This document shows, piece after piece, positions 25,982 through 34,432 of a stretch of DNA of 64,000 nt. The notes beneath the pieces were generated by a model, which saw only the letters and a list, made by a program, of their open reading frames with translations, was not told where the DNA came from and made no database searches. Made by a program: the position numbers and the translations under genes. The DNA is from Phyllobacterium zundukense (lineage in GTDB: Bacteria; Pseudomonadota; Alphaproteobacteria; Rhizobiales; Rhizobiaceae). Positions within the stretch are counted from its first letter, which is position 1, and every line of letters begins with the position of its first letter. Location of the stretch: positions 448,501 through 512,500 of the forward strand of contig NZ_CP017940.1 of assembly GCF_002764115.1 (NCBI RefSeq). The letters are read 5' to 3'.

Positions 25982-26103
25982 GTCTCGTTTGGGTATACTC
26001 CAGCGAGGCGGTGCGATGAGACGGTTTTTATGTCTCAATAGGGTTGACTACAATATTGCAAGACACTAATCACTAAGGGTCTAGAGCCAAATGAGACAGG
26101 AGA
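25982..26103. promoter_or_regulatory. Candidate resolvase res site and promoter
   Basis: GTCTC/GAGAC half-sites recur at about 25982, 26018, 26032, 26092 and 26099. Two form the perfect inverted repeat TGAGAC(N9)GTCTCA at 26017-26037. A promoter-like TTGACT (N17) TAATCA follows at about 26044-26072. Serine resolvases bind such clustered half-sites upstream of their own gene and repress it. Confidence 0.45.
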
Positions 26104-26112
26104 CCCACTTCT

Positions 26113-26667
26113 ATGCCTACCTATGGATATGCCCGCGTCAGTACCACCGAACAGGATTTGACTATTCAGCGCGAAGCTCTTCGTAATGCTGGCTGCGAGA
26201 TCATACGCGAAGAGAAGCGCTCAGGAACAACGCGAGAGGGTAGGCAAGAGCTGGATACTCTCCTCGCTTTCCTTCGTCCCGGAGATACTCTGATCGTCAC
26301 GCGTGTTGATCGTCTGGCGAGGAGCATCGGCGACCTCCAAGACATCGTACGCGCGTTGAAGGCCAAGGGCGTAGCTGTCAAAGCAACTGAGCAACCCATC
26401 GACACGAGCACGGCGGCCGGAAAGGCCTTCCTCGACATGCTCGGCGTGTTTGCGGAATTCGAAACGAATCTCCGAAAAGAACGACAAATGGAGGGGATCG
26501 CAAAGGCCAAAGAGGCAGGAGTTTACAAGGGCCGAAAGCCGTCCATCGATCCTATGACGGTCAAAGCTCTTCTTGGGGAGGGGCTCGGGGCCACCGATAT
26601 TGCGAAGAGGCTCGGTATAGGGCGCGCCAGCGTATACAGGGTCATAGGCAGCGAGGGGATTGAATGA
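26113..26667 (+). CDS. Serine recombinase, resolvase/invertase family
   Basis: Small serine recombinase. Catalytic S10 lies in YGYARVSTTEQD; LIVTRVDRLARSIGDL carries the conserved Arg residues of the active site; the dimer helix TAAGKAFLDMLGVFAEFETN and the C-terminal Hin-type HTH (GATDIAKRLGIGRASVYRVI) are complete. 184 aa. Preceded by clustered GTCTC half-sites that look like its res site. A second, degraded copy of this gene lies at 28530-28908 in the same orientation, bracketing the DUF1254 gene. Confidence 0.93.
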   Translation: MPTYGYARVSTTEQDLTIQREALRNAGCEIIREEKRSGTTREGRQELDTLLAFLRPGDTLIVTRVDRLARSIGDLQDIVRALKAKGVAVKATEQPIDTSTAAGKAFLDMLGVFAEFETNLRKERQMEGIAKAKEAGVYKGRKPSIDPMTVKALLGEGLGATDIAKRLGIGRASVYRVIGSEGIE

Positions 26668-26818
26668 CGGGCGAACCTCATCAGGGTCACCCCATTTCCG
26701 CATCACGCCACGAAGATGCTTGTGCACTAGCAAATCACAGTTTTCCGACGTTCCGCTCTAAAGCGGTCGCTGGCGCGGAACTTGAACCTAATCCACGCCA
26801 GCATTTCTGCTTGAAAAC

Positions 26819-28285
26819 TCACTGAGCCACCAAACTTGGAACCTGCACCGCCTTCGTGACCGGCGGCGGGTTCCATTTGCCAATGAGCACCTCGGATTTC
26901 GGAGCGTACATGCGCATCAACAAATTAAATGGCGTCTTGGGCGCAGGAAGCCAGTTGGCTTCCTTGTCCTTCCCCGGGCTCTCATTCTGGATATAAAGAT
27001 CAAGGGAGCCATCTGCATTGTATTCGAACGGCATCCAGCTGCTGACCGCAAAGCGGTTCAGGCTGTTTCCAACCTGAAATCCCTCTGTATCGTAAAGGGT
27101 AATTGACCAGAAAGCGCTCACCGGAGGCATGGCGTTTTTTTCAAAAGTTAAGGTGTATTTGTTTGCGCCATCAAGCGGCTTCCCGGATTCATCGGCGAGA
27201 TTCATCGGGTAAATGGCGTCCTCGGGCACATTCGCTCCAAGTCCCTGCTGAGCAAGAATAGCTCGCTTCAAATAATAGGTGCCGTATACACCCACAGTAT
27301 CGGTGTTCATCGCCCAGCCGTTCGCCACCCGAGCCAGCGTCGGCAGCTTCCATATCATCAGCCTCTGGGCATCTTGCGGTGCACTCTCCAGCGCCTTCTG
27401 AACGGCCGGATCGAGCTTGCTCATGTCAAAGCTTTTGCCTGGCTCAATTCCGATCTTCTTCATCTGTGCGAGGATGGGTTCGTCGGTAATGTGCGGAGGC
27501 TCAACCTTGAGCAATTCGGCCGCGTAGGTGAAGTATTTATCGGCTGCCATGGTGTCAACTTGGGTCTTTGGCGGGGTCTTCATATCGATGTTCGGGTCGA
27601 TTTTAACCTCGACAGGCTTAGGGGTCTTCCCCCACTCCGAGAGCAACGTGACCTTATACCCGTCTTGAATTTTATGAACCGCATCGTAGTCCGGCGGGCC
27701 GTCGGTCTTGGTGCGGCCGATTACCCAGACATGTGGCGTTGGCGCATCAATGCGCTGAGTGCCTTCCGGAAGCTTGAACTCGTCGATAAACTTGTCCCGC
27801 AAATCCGGCCTCCAGCCCGGCGGCGTCACCAGAAAATTGCCCGCTTGCGTACCCGTCGTTCGCCAACCCGGCGATGCAAACGCATCAGTCCACATGTCCA
27901 GCATCGGCAGAAGATAATAACGTCCATCGGTATCCGGGGCAGTGATGACGACAGGCTCCTTCGTCATGTCGAGCCATGCAATGGAATACAGGGTATCAAA
28001 GTTGGAGCGGACAACACCCTTGAAATCCGCTGGCGGGTAGGCGGGAACGTTGGTGAACATGTTCATCGGGCCTTTGCCAAACACCTTGCCCGGTTCGACA
28101 TTGGTGAATGTCGTTCGGGAAATGTCCATCGACAAGAGCGGATAGAAATAAATATAGGCGTCCACTGCAATCGCGTGTGCCTCCTCCTCGGTGATTGCTG
28201 GCTGTGAGCTTTGAGCTATCGCCCCTTGCGTTAGTGTTGGGCCTAAAAGAAGACCCAAGCATAGTGCAGTCGCCATCCTGTTCAT
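26819..28285 (-). CDS. Exported DUF1254/DUF1214 protein
   Basis: 488-aa secreted protein with a cleavable signal (MNRMATALCLGLLLGPTLTQ then GAIAQ/SS). The N-terminal DUF1254 domain (EEEAHAIAVDAYIYFYPLLS, NFDTLYSIAWLDMTKEPVVI) and C-terminal DUF1214 domain (PPVSAFWSITLYDTEGFQVG, DLYIQNESPGKDKEANWLPA) are both present and intact. The family is widespread and without proven function. Start ATG at 28285 with AGGAGG upstream. As cargo it looks metabolic or envelope-related, unlike its defence-like neighbours, and it is bracketed by an intact and a broken resolvase gene. Confidence 0.92.
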   Translation of the reverse strand: MNRMATALCLGLLLGPTLTQGAIAQSSQPAITEEEAHAIAVDAYIYFYPLLSMDISRTTFTNVEPGKVFGKGPMNMFTNVPAYPPADFKGVVRSNFDTLYSIAWLDMTKEPVVITAPDTDGRYYLLPMLDMWTDAFASPGWRTTGTQAGNFLVTPPGWRPDLRDKFIDEFKLPEGTQRIDAPTPHVWVIGRTKTDGPPDYDAVHKIQDGYKVTLLSEWGKTPKPVEVKIDPNIDMKTPPKTQVDTMAADKYFTYAAELLKVEPPHITDEPILAQMKKIGIEPGKSFDMSKLDPAVQKALESAPQDAQRLMIWKLPTLARVANGWAMNTDTVGVYGTYYLKRAILAQQGLGANVPEDAIYPMNLADESGKPLDGANKYTLTFEKNAMPPVSAFWSITLYDTEGFQVGNSLNRFAVSSWMPFEYNADGSLDLYIQNESPGKDKEANWLPAPKTPFNLLMRMYAPKSEVLIGKWNPPPVTKAVQVPSLVAQ

Positions 28286-28529
28286 GTCGTCCTCCTGTTT
28301 GCGACCCAGATTGCTTTTGGCGTCATCGGCGCAGTCGTCGCTGGCTCCTTGTCGGTGGCAGGGCGGATACGGCTCGTAACCGCCTAAAACAAAAAATCGG
28401 CAATTAACGTCACGTTCGACCTAGCGGTCGTATTCATAAATCGTGCAACGGACTTCCATTGAAGGAATCCATCGAGGGTCAGTCTGGCTTCTAAGAATAT
28501 CAGCAAAGCAACGCAATAATGTGTCACAG

Positions 28530-28908
28530 AGCGCGGTGCTACCGAACAAGATTGATCAGTCAGCGAAAACACAAGTACGTTACTGTAACAAACGCCCCTT
28601 GTGAGCAGAACATACCTTTGGTCGTGCTGGCAACCGAGCAGCCGATTGATACCTCGACCGCAGCAGGGAAAGCCTTCCTCGATATGCTCGGCGTGTTCGC
28701 GGAGTTCGAGACCAATTTGCGCCGCGAGCGCCAAATGGAGGGCATCCAGAAAGCAAAGGTCAAAGGCGTCTATCAGGGGCGCAAGACTTCGATTGACGTT
28801 GATCAGGTCGGGGCTTTGCGGGACAGCGGTAAAGGCGCGACAGAGATAGCGCGCGTGTTGAAAATCGGCAGGGCGAGCGTTTATCGGGTGCTTACAGACA
28901 TTGCTTGA
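28530..28908 (+). pseudogene. Degraded serine resolvase gene
   Basis: From about 28622 the frame reads ATEQPIDTSTAAGKAFLDML and continues through the HTH (GATEIARVLKIGRASVYRVL), very like residues 95-182 of the intact resolvase. Upstream, GTGCTACCGAACAAGATT (28533-28550) matches the segment coding VSTTEQD in the intact gene, but one base is lost and the catalytic core is deleted. The product cannot recombine DNA. It marks one edge of the DUF1254 segment. Confidence 0.85.
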
Positions 28909-28930
28909 ATGAAGTTTTTAGAGGCAAAGA

Positions 28931-28955
28931 AAAACGCGCCGTGGAGGCGCGTTTT
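28931..28955. terminator. Bidirectional terminator
   Basis: AAAACGCGCC and GGCGCGTTTT form a perfect 10-bp stem around GTGGA, with A and T runs on both sides. It lies between the rightward resolvase remnant and the end of the leftward replication operon. Confidence 0.85.
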
Positions 28956-29032
28956 GTATTTTTGGGCGGTGTGCTATCGGAATTTTCGAGAAACGCGCTG
29001 CGTGACCGCCTATGGCCGTTTTCAAGTGTGTT

Positions 29033-29407
29033 TTAGGACGTTTCCTCGATCCACGTTACGTCAATCAGTTTTGGCGTGGCTTCGAGCACGGGCGCAGCCA
29101 TTTGGGCAAGAGCGACCAGCGCGGCGGCGTGTGAGCCGGGACCGTCTGTTTTCAAGTCAACCAGTGCCATTGTCACTGGCTTGCCGAAAGCACGGTTCAA
29201 GATTTCTTGCGCGGCAGCGAAGCGGAGCTTCGGGTCGTCACACCGCAAGGTTTCATGCACGACTTGCACCGCCTCTTCGGCGAGGTTGTCGAGCACCTTT
29301 TTAACCTCTTTCGGGAGCGCCGGAGGGCGTCCTTTCGGGTTGATTGAGCGTTGGCCGGGGAGCAAGCGCCCCCGTTCGTCGCGTTTTGGCTGTTCGGTAT
29401 GTTCCAT
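29033..29407 (-). CDS. DUF5681-type protein, possible terminase small subunit-like
   Basis: 124-aa protein with the N-terminal motif RDERGRLLPGQRSINPKGRP, typical of DUF5681 proteins found in phages and islands and sometimes beside terminase genes. It is followed by helical PKEVKKVLDNLAEEAVQVVH and LRFAAAQEILNRAFGKPV, a segment often seen in small-terminase-like proteins. Start at 29407 (MEHTEQP) with AGAGGA upstream. Last gene of the leftward operon, before the terminator at 28931. A packaging role is possible but no large terminase is present. Confidence 0.65.
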   Translation of the reverse strand: MEHTEQPKRDERGRLLPGQRSINPKGRPPALPKEVKKVLDNLAEEAVQVVHETLRCDDPKLRFAAAQEILNRAFGKPVTMALVDLKTDGPGSHAAALVALAQMAAPVLEATPKLIDVTWIEETS

Positions 29408-29452
29408 GCTGTTCCTCTTAAAGTCTACTAGTTTGGTCATGTTTAGCAAGCG

Positions 29453-29734
29453 TTATGACATTTCGGACATAACGTGGTACTTGCGAACAAAGGAGGCGGC
29501 GATTTCTTCGGGTGGGTGTCCGGCGCGGGCGCAATTTTTGAGCACCCGGTCCCAGATTTGCTTTTGTCCGGCGTTGATAATCCCGGCGTCGTGGGCGTGT
29601 TCGATCAGTTTGTCAGGTGTCAGCATGTCAGGCTTTGTCAGCATGTCTTGCGCAAGAGACGCTGTTTCAAGTTCATAGCGCCAGTATAGTTTCGTGCGAG
29701 GACGCCCACGCGGGCGACCAGTTGCTTTTGTCAT
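29453..29734 (-). CDS. Small basic AT-hook-like protein
   Basis: 93-aa protein starting MTKATGRPRGRPRTKLYWRY; GRPRGRPR is an AT-hook-like minor-groove binding motif. The remainder is helical (PDKLIEHAHDAGIINAGQKQ, IWDRVLKNCARAGHPPEEIA). Family not recognised. Its ATG overlaps the helicase stop (ATGA), so it is translationally coupled to the replication genes and probably binds DNA in replication, partition or packaging. Confidence 0.6.
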   Translation of the reverse strand: MTKATGRPRGRPRTKLYWRYELETASLAQDMLTKPDMLTPDKLIEHAHDAGIINAGQKQIWDRVLKNCARAGHPPEEIAASFVRKYHVMSEMS

Positions 29735-31896
29735 TTGGTCTCTCCTGTGTTGTCGGCGCGCGGGCCGGTTTCGGCTGACGAAGGCTGGTGGCTATTTGTG
29801 TCGGGTGAGTTTTTGATTTTGAAATACGACAGTGGTCCGAGCGCCCGCTCCAATTCGGCGTGGGGGTCGCGAACGCGCCGTGGGTCATACCGGCCTGTCG
29901 CGAGCCTCTGTCCCGCACCTTCGAGCCTGTATTCGACTTCGAAGGTTGGCGTGTTTCCCCTATAGATACTACTAATAGAGGAAACACGCTTTCCTCCCCG
30001 CCGATATGCATCGCGCGCGGCCCCTAGGGCATTGAATAATCCGGGGAAAGCCCTGAACGTGTGATATGCGTTGTCCAAGTCCCAACCGGTTCGCGCGAAA
30101 TTCAAATCCAGCTTGGTCGGCACGATATCGTCAAAAGCGATAGCCTCGCCCACCGGCACATTGGGGATTGGCGTCGATGTCAGAACCAAAATCGTGACAG
30201 GCTTTACAGCATCACGCCGGACACCGCGCGCGCGCCCGATCGCCTGCACAAGCTCGCCTTCCGTGATCTGAAAACGTACACGCTCCGAAACAGGGTCCAA
30301 GTGGATTTCTACGTCCGTCGCGTCTTCATATTTCAGTTGCCCATCGGCACCCCGCATAAGCCGGGTCCCCCAGCCCTTGCCCATGCTCGCTGCCGTGACG
30401 GCTTCCGGTTGATCGTAAAACAAAGCCCCGGCAATCCGCGTTACATCCCTCGCGTCCGGCAAATTCCGCCCCACGACTACCAGCATGTCAACGTTTTCAA
30501 GCTTGTTCTGTCCACGGAGCTTGCCGAAATAAAGCGGGTCCGCGATGCCTTCGGGCAAAACTCCCTGCGCAAACTCGGGGCTGTCTGTCACTCCTTTGTA
30601 CGAAACAAACCCGACACTCCCGACTTGCGTCAAAGTCGCCGCGATCTGCACAAGCTTCTCGCGCCGCGCCTTCCGCCGGGAGTTGTCCTTTCCGGGCTCG
30701 TCAACCAGCGCCGTCTTGCCGTTCTTGCGGTCCACCGCCTGAACAATCCGCATATTCGGCGTCTCAAAGTGGAGCACCTTCAATTGGCTGAGGTGCGGCA
30801 AGGCGAGGCCGAGCATTTTCATGTCGCCGGTCGCGTCGAGCGCGTAAACCGGCTTATCCTCGACACGCAAGCGCTTCCTGAGCCCCGCCGAGAAAACCCA
30901 ATCCTCGCCGCCGTTTTGGTTTGATACCGGATAGAGTGCAAAGCCGTTCAGCTTCTCCCGCGCGCCTTCCTTGATCCGGAGTTGTGCGCCGAGCGATTTC
31001 CAGATTTTCGCCTTCTTCTTGGCGTCGCCGAACGTTGCCCTTACTCCCGCCAAGCGGGCTTTGATTTCATCCGGCGTTCCGCCCTGCTCGATTTCCCGTT
31101 CGAGCTGGATTGTCACGCCGCGATAGCGGTCATATTCGATCCCCATTGCCCGCTTGCAAAGCTCCGGCGTCAGACCGGCACGGCGCAACGATGGCAGCGT
31201 AGGAACGAATGTGCCGCATTCCGTGGCTTTCCAAAGCTTTTCCTGGGCCTCGTTCAAAGCCTGTCGATCCTCGCCGAGCCTGAAAGCGCCGGGAAACCAT
31301 TCCCGCTCCCAAATGGTCGGGAACTCGATGTTATAATCCGGCTTGAACCTTTCCACCCTGACACGGGCGAAATCTTCAAGCCCTGTCACGAATTCCTCAT
31401 CGATAAACGCAAGATCGCAGCTTCCGCCTTGGGGGAGTGTCAGGTATGAGTGCGGGAGGATGACAAGTCCTGGCCCCTTGTCAGCGGTCTGTGCGAGCCA
31501 ACCGCAATCTTCCCGGAACGGGCATTTCTTGCAGACCATGTCCACGACACTCGCGCCGAGTTCATGCACAAGGTCTACCTGTCCGTGCATGTCAGGATGA
31601 CAGAGCGGATCGCCGAAATTCGTGTCCCGCTGTCCGCGATAGACGCGAGGATTTGCTTCCGGGATGAGCCGCCTTGCGCGGGCGAGAAGTTCGCCGGAGA
31701 GGGCGTGATCGGGCACGAAAAAGTACACGCGGTTTTCGGGATTGTTTTCGAGATAACGCCCGATAAACACAAGCGCCGCCTCCGTCTTGCCGCTGCCCGG
31801 GGGCACAAGCAAAGCGCGCTGTTCGGGTGCGGGAATGTGCCGCATTTTGAATTTTGGCTGCGGTACGAGTTCAGCCATTGGGATTGGCAGCGTCAT
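29731..31896 (-). CDS. Superfamily 2-like helicase with four-cysteine cluster
   Basis: 721-aa ATPase. Walker A is VPPGSGKTEAAL (31-42) and the Walker B/DEAH-like box is LAFIDEEFV (162-170). Between them lie C99, C122, C125 and C131 (DPLCHPD, CKKCPFREDC), the position and spacing class of the Fe-S cluster in XPD/DinG-type helicases. Motif VI-like AIGRARGVRRDAVKPV occurs late in the protein. Likely the replicative or processing helicase of the island. It overlaps the primase stop by one base (TAATG) and the next gene by four, so the three are coupled. Confidence 0.75.
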   Translation of the reverse strand: MTLPIPMAELVPQPKFKMRHIPAPEQRALLVPPGSGKTEAALVFIGRYLENNPENRVYFFVPDHALSGELLARARRLIPEANPRVYRGQRDTNFGDPLCHPDMHGQVDLVHELGASVVDMVCKKCPFREDCGWLAQTADKGPGLVILPHSYLTLPQGGSCDLAFIDEEFVTGLEDFARVRVERFKPDYNIEFPTIWEREWFPGAFRLGEDRQALNEAQEKLWKATECGTFVPTLPSLRRAGLTPELCKRAMGIEYDRYRGVTIQLEREIEQGGTPDEIKARLAGVRATFGDAKKKAKIWKSLGAQLRIKEGAREKLNGFALYPVSNQNGGEDWVFSAGLRKRLRVEDKPVYALDATGDMKMLGLALPHLSQLKVLHFETPNMRIVQAVDRKNGKTALVDEPGKDNSRRKARREKLVQIAATLTQVGSVGFVSYKGVTDSPEFAQGVLPEGIADPLYFGKLRGQNKLENVDMLVVVGRNLPDARDVTRIAGALFYDQPEAVTAASMGKGWGTRLMRGADGQLKYEDATDVEIHLDPVSERVRFQITEGELVQAIGRARGVRRDAVKPVTILVLTSTPIPNVPVGEAIAFDDIVPTKLDLNFARTGWDLDNAYHTFRAFPGLFNALGAARDAYRRGGKRVSSISSIYRGNTPTFEVEYRLEGAGQRLATGRYDPRRVRDPHAELERALGPLSYFKIKNSPDTNSHQPSSAETGPRADNTGETK

Positions 31897-33077
31897 TACA
31901 GAAACCTTTCAAAGTCGGCAAAAGCCGCCGCAAAGACCGCCTGTGCATTTTCGAAGGGCATAAGAATGGGGAGCGGGCTGACTTCCATAATCTGTGCGTT
32001 TTCGCGGCGGATTGCGCCGTCGATGCTGCTATCGAGCGACCGATCGGATATCGCCTGTTTCACGTAGTCGAGGGTGTGGTGTCCGCCACGGGGAGCGACC
32101 AGCACTGCTTCACGGATTTGGGTTTTGAGGTTGCCCCGCATCTGTTCATATTTCGCCGGATGCGTTGTGCGGATTGCGAGCATAATCGCGTCACGGATAG
32201 GGGCGTGATACCCGTAGCCGTTTTCACCGTCGCCAGCCTTTGACAAGATTTCCGCGACATCCTTTCCCGGCACCACGTCGCCGAGGTTTTCACCGCGAGC
32301 ATGCAAATCCGCTTTGATCTGTTCAACGTCGATATGCGGAACTTTGACCTCATCGTTGCTACCTTCCAGCCTGCCCCACCGCTGGGCTACTGGATCGGGA
32401 GCACCGATGAGCTGGGGATCAGCGATGTAGTGGAGCTGAATGCTGTCAAAGACCTTCATGTCAGCGGGGAAGCCCCGCATCCGGCACCAAGCCTTCATTT
32501 CGTCATCGTGCATGGGGCGTGACAACCAAACCCAAAGATGAACCTTGACCATATCGGGGTCTTTCAAACCAGCCGAGCTTGAGAGCTGCCAAGCGATTTT
32601 CGTGTCTTGGAATTCAGCTGGGAAGTGTTCCCTGACAAGCGCCGCAATGGCTTTTTCCGGCTCGCGGGCAACGTTATATCCGGGCATAGAGAAGTCATCG
32701 ATATCGATCATCGCCCAACGCCGGGGCGCGGGGTCGAAGCACATTTCTTTCCGGCGCAGGACGAAACCCTGTTCGTTCTGAGCAATACGGGCAACAGCGG
32801 ACGGTTCGCCCCGAATAACGGTTTTCGTGCTGCTTTGCGACGCAACTTTGACCACGCGTTCGAGGTCATCAAGCGAGTTGATTTCATGCTGTTCAAAAGA
32901 CCAGCGAAAGCCAAATTTGGCATCGTCTTTTTCCCAAGCCCCATCGACAAAACGGTAGATTTTGCGCTGCCGCTTGCCGTCACGTTCTGTCAAGATTGTC
33001 AGCTTGTCAGCAACATTGCTGACAGGGGCGTCAAGCTTGATTTCGGTCCTATTTGTGATATTATTCCTATCAATCAT
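31896..33077 (-). CDS. Primase-polymerase-like (AEP superfamily) replication protein
   Basis: 393-aa protein with features of the archaeo-eukaryotic primase fold: metal-binding DxD in WAMIDIDDF (121-129), then QLSSSAGL (164-171), and a basic-His segment KVHLWVWLSRP (178-188), followed by FDSIQLHYIADPQLIG. The C-terminal third (HAPIRDAIMLAIRTTHPAKY) is helical and could be a PriCT-like domain. Likely primes island replication together with the helicase, with which it overlaps. Start ATG at 33077. Confidence 0.7.
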   Translation of the reverse strand: MIDRNNITNRTEIKLDAPVSNVADKLTILTERDGKRQRKIYRFVDGAWEKDDAKFGFRWSFEQHEINSLDDLERVVKVASQSSTKTVIRGEPSAVARIAQNEQGFVLRRKEMCFDPAPRRWAMIDIDDFSMPGYNVAREPEKAIAALVREHFPAEFQDTKIAWQLSSSAGLKDPDMVKVHLWVWLSRPMHDDEMKAWCRMRGFPADMKVFDSIQLHYIADPQLIGAPDPVAQRWGRLEGSNDEVKVPHIDVEQIKADLHARGENLGDVVPGKDVAEILSKAGDGENGYGYHAPIRDAIMLAIRTTHPAKYEQMRGNLKTQIREAVLVAPRGGHHTLDYVKQAISDRSLDSSIDGAIRRENAQIMEVSPLPILMPFENAQAVFAAAFADFERFL

Positions 33078-33163
33078 TGGACTTCGCCTTACTGCTCCTG
33101 AACGTTGATCATTGGTGAGTTGAGATTGATTGCCCCCGGTTCATTTGGGGGGCATTTTCTTTT

Positions 33164-33574
33164 TTAGTCGTCGTCGCGACGGCCAAAGCGAATATGGTCC
33201 GGCAGATCGTTGCCGTACCACCACCCCTCCGGCTTGGGGTTGAGGTAATCTTCGGCGGTGGCGGCCTCCTGCCATTCGACGACCCCCAAATCCTTGCGGT
33301 TGTGGTACAGGTCGAGTAAGACGTGCGCCGCATAGTTCAGGTCCCGTTCCATGCGGGCTTGAAGAGAAGCCAGCGCATATTTCATGAGCTGATCGCTTGT
33401 AATGCACTCCGGGTCCCACCCTTCCGGCAAGCCTTGCTGCCGCACAAGCCCCGTGGGGTAGTCGTGCAGGTAGTCGATGTGTTCGGCTTTGAACACCTTC
33501 CCGGCGGCGATGTTTTCTGCCGCCCAAGCCGCCTTACGCTTTTGTGCGGGTGTCACGTCGATATACTTAACCAT
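33164..33574 (-). CDS. Uncharacterised island protein, replication operon
   Basis: 136-aa acidic protein (MVKYIDVTPAQKRKAAWAAE to the tail GRRDDD). YLHDYPTGLVRQQGLPEGWD and WWYGNDLPDHIRFGRRDDD are notable, but I recognise no family. The start at 33574 is set by AGGAG upstream rather than the longer frame to 33592. It lies between the small proteins and the primase, on the same strand. Confidence 0.6.
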   Translation of the reverse strand: MVKYIDVTPAQKRKAAWAAENIAAGKVFKAEHIDYLHDYPTGLVRQQGLPEGWDPECITSDQLMKYALASLQARMERDLNYAAHVLLDLYHNRKDLGVVEWQEAATAEDYLNPKPEGWWYGNDLPDHIRFGRRDDD

Positions 33575-33649
33575 TACTTCACTCCTGTTCAAAGATTTCT
33601 TCTGCTAATGCTTGATATACTACGGCGAGAATACTTGCGACCGCGCCGT

Positions 33650-33802
33650 CTACTGGGGGTTGGCTGGGTCGATTGCGTTTGGATCAGTCTGCGGCTGTTC
33701 GAACAGCGCGCCGACGCGCTGGGGAAGGTTCGAGCTGCCGAGATTGGCGGCACCGCCCTGCATCCTGTCAGCCGTATTTTTAAAGAGGTCCAAAATGCTC
33801 AT
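33650..33802 (-). CDS. 50-aa small protein
   Basis: Reads MSILDLFKNTADRMQGGAAN, then a polar, Pro/Gln-rich tail ending ANPQ. AAAGGA lies about 10 nt upstream of the ATG, and the frame sits in tandem with the 26-codon frame and the 136-aa gene. Function unknown; the amphipathic N-terminus could bind a membrane or a partner protein. Confidence 0.55.
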   Translation of the reverse strand: MSILDLFKNTADRMQGGAANLGSSNLPQRVGALFEQPQTDPNAIDPANPQ

Positions 33803-33817
33803 AATGCTTATTTTCCT

Positions 33818-33898
33818 TTAGTCAGTTTGGCCGAGGACGAAGTTGGCAACGGCGAGGGCGAGCGGCGCGAGACCCAGAATGATCAGTGCGGTTTGCAT
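33818..33898 (-). CDS. 26-aa hydrophobic peptide
   Basis: MQTALIILGLAPLALAVANF plus six residues (VLGQTD), a single hydrophobic helix. TAGGAGC lies 8-10 nt before the ATG and the stop is 15 nt before the next small gene. Short membrane peptides of this kind are found in phage and satellite operons; coding is likely but unproved. Confidence 0.45.
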   Translation of the reverse strand: MQTALIILGLAPLALAVANFVLGQTD

Positions 33899-33942
33899 TG
33901 CTTTTTTGCTCCTAAGAATGCGTTGAGTTGAGGGGAGTGTTA

Positions 33943-34152
33943 TTATGCGTCCGGGCCTGCCGTAGCCGGGAGGTTTGCGCGCCAATGCATAAGCTTCTCT
34001 TCCGGCCAAGCTGAAGAGCGAGGTCCAATCTTCACCGGAGCTGGGAATTTGCCGCTCTTTACAAGCCGCCAAAGCGTTGGCTCTGTCAGACCAGAAAACG
34101 CGAGCACGTCGCGGACGCGGAGCAAGCGGGGGAGGGTGTCAATATTTGCCAT
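33943..34152 (-). CDS. alpA: AlpA-family transcriptional regulator/excisionase
   Basis: 69-aa DNA-binding protein: LLRVRDVLAFSGLTEPTLWR is the helix-turn-helix and LVKSGKFPAPVKIGPRSSAW is the wing, with WPEEKLMHWRANLP, as in AlpA/P4 Vis regulators, which act as excisionase and activate late or replication genes. First gene of the leftward replication operon and closest to the right end of the island. ATG at 34152 with AAAGGA upstream. Confidence 0.9.
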   Translation of the reverse strand: MANIDTLPRLLRVRDVLAFSGLTEPTLWRLVKSGKFPAPVKIGPRSSAWPEEKLMHWRANLPATAGPDA

Positions 34153-34259
34153 GTTTGAGTGTCCTTTGAGTTGTCGGGTAGGAGGTTTTTCGCCCCTCCA
34201 ATGACAATCAATTTACCTCACCCACTGTCGAAAAATCTACATTTTGTGCTTTTTAACCA

Positions 34260-34287
34260 AACGAGATACGAAATGTAGTATCTCGTT
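34260..34287. promoter_or_regulatory. Perfect palindrome, candidate operator
   Basis: AACGAGATAC and GTATCTCGTT are separated by GAAATGTA. The 10-bp arms are perfect and lie 108 nt upstream of alpA. Likely binding site for AlpA or another regulator, or an origin element; the half-site CGAGATA also occurs in repeat copy 2 and at 34325-34333. Confidence 0.55.
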
Positions 34288-34432
34288 AAAATTCAAAGAC
34301 TTACGGGAAGGGGGTCGAAAGCTTTTATCTCGCATACTAGACAAAAGGAAAATAATTCTTTGTGTTTTCAATTGGTTAAGCGAAAATCGCTCGTTACCGC
34401 CCTACTTCACAGCCTAAATTATTCGGCGTGGG

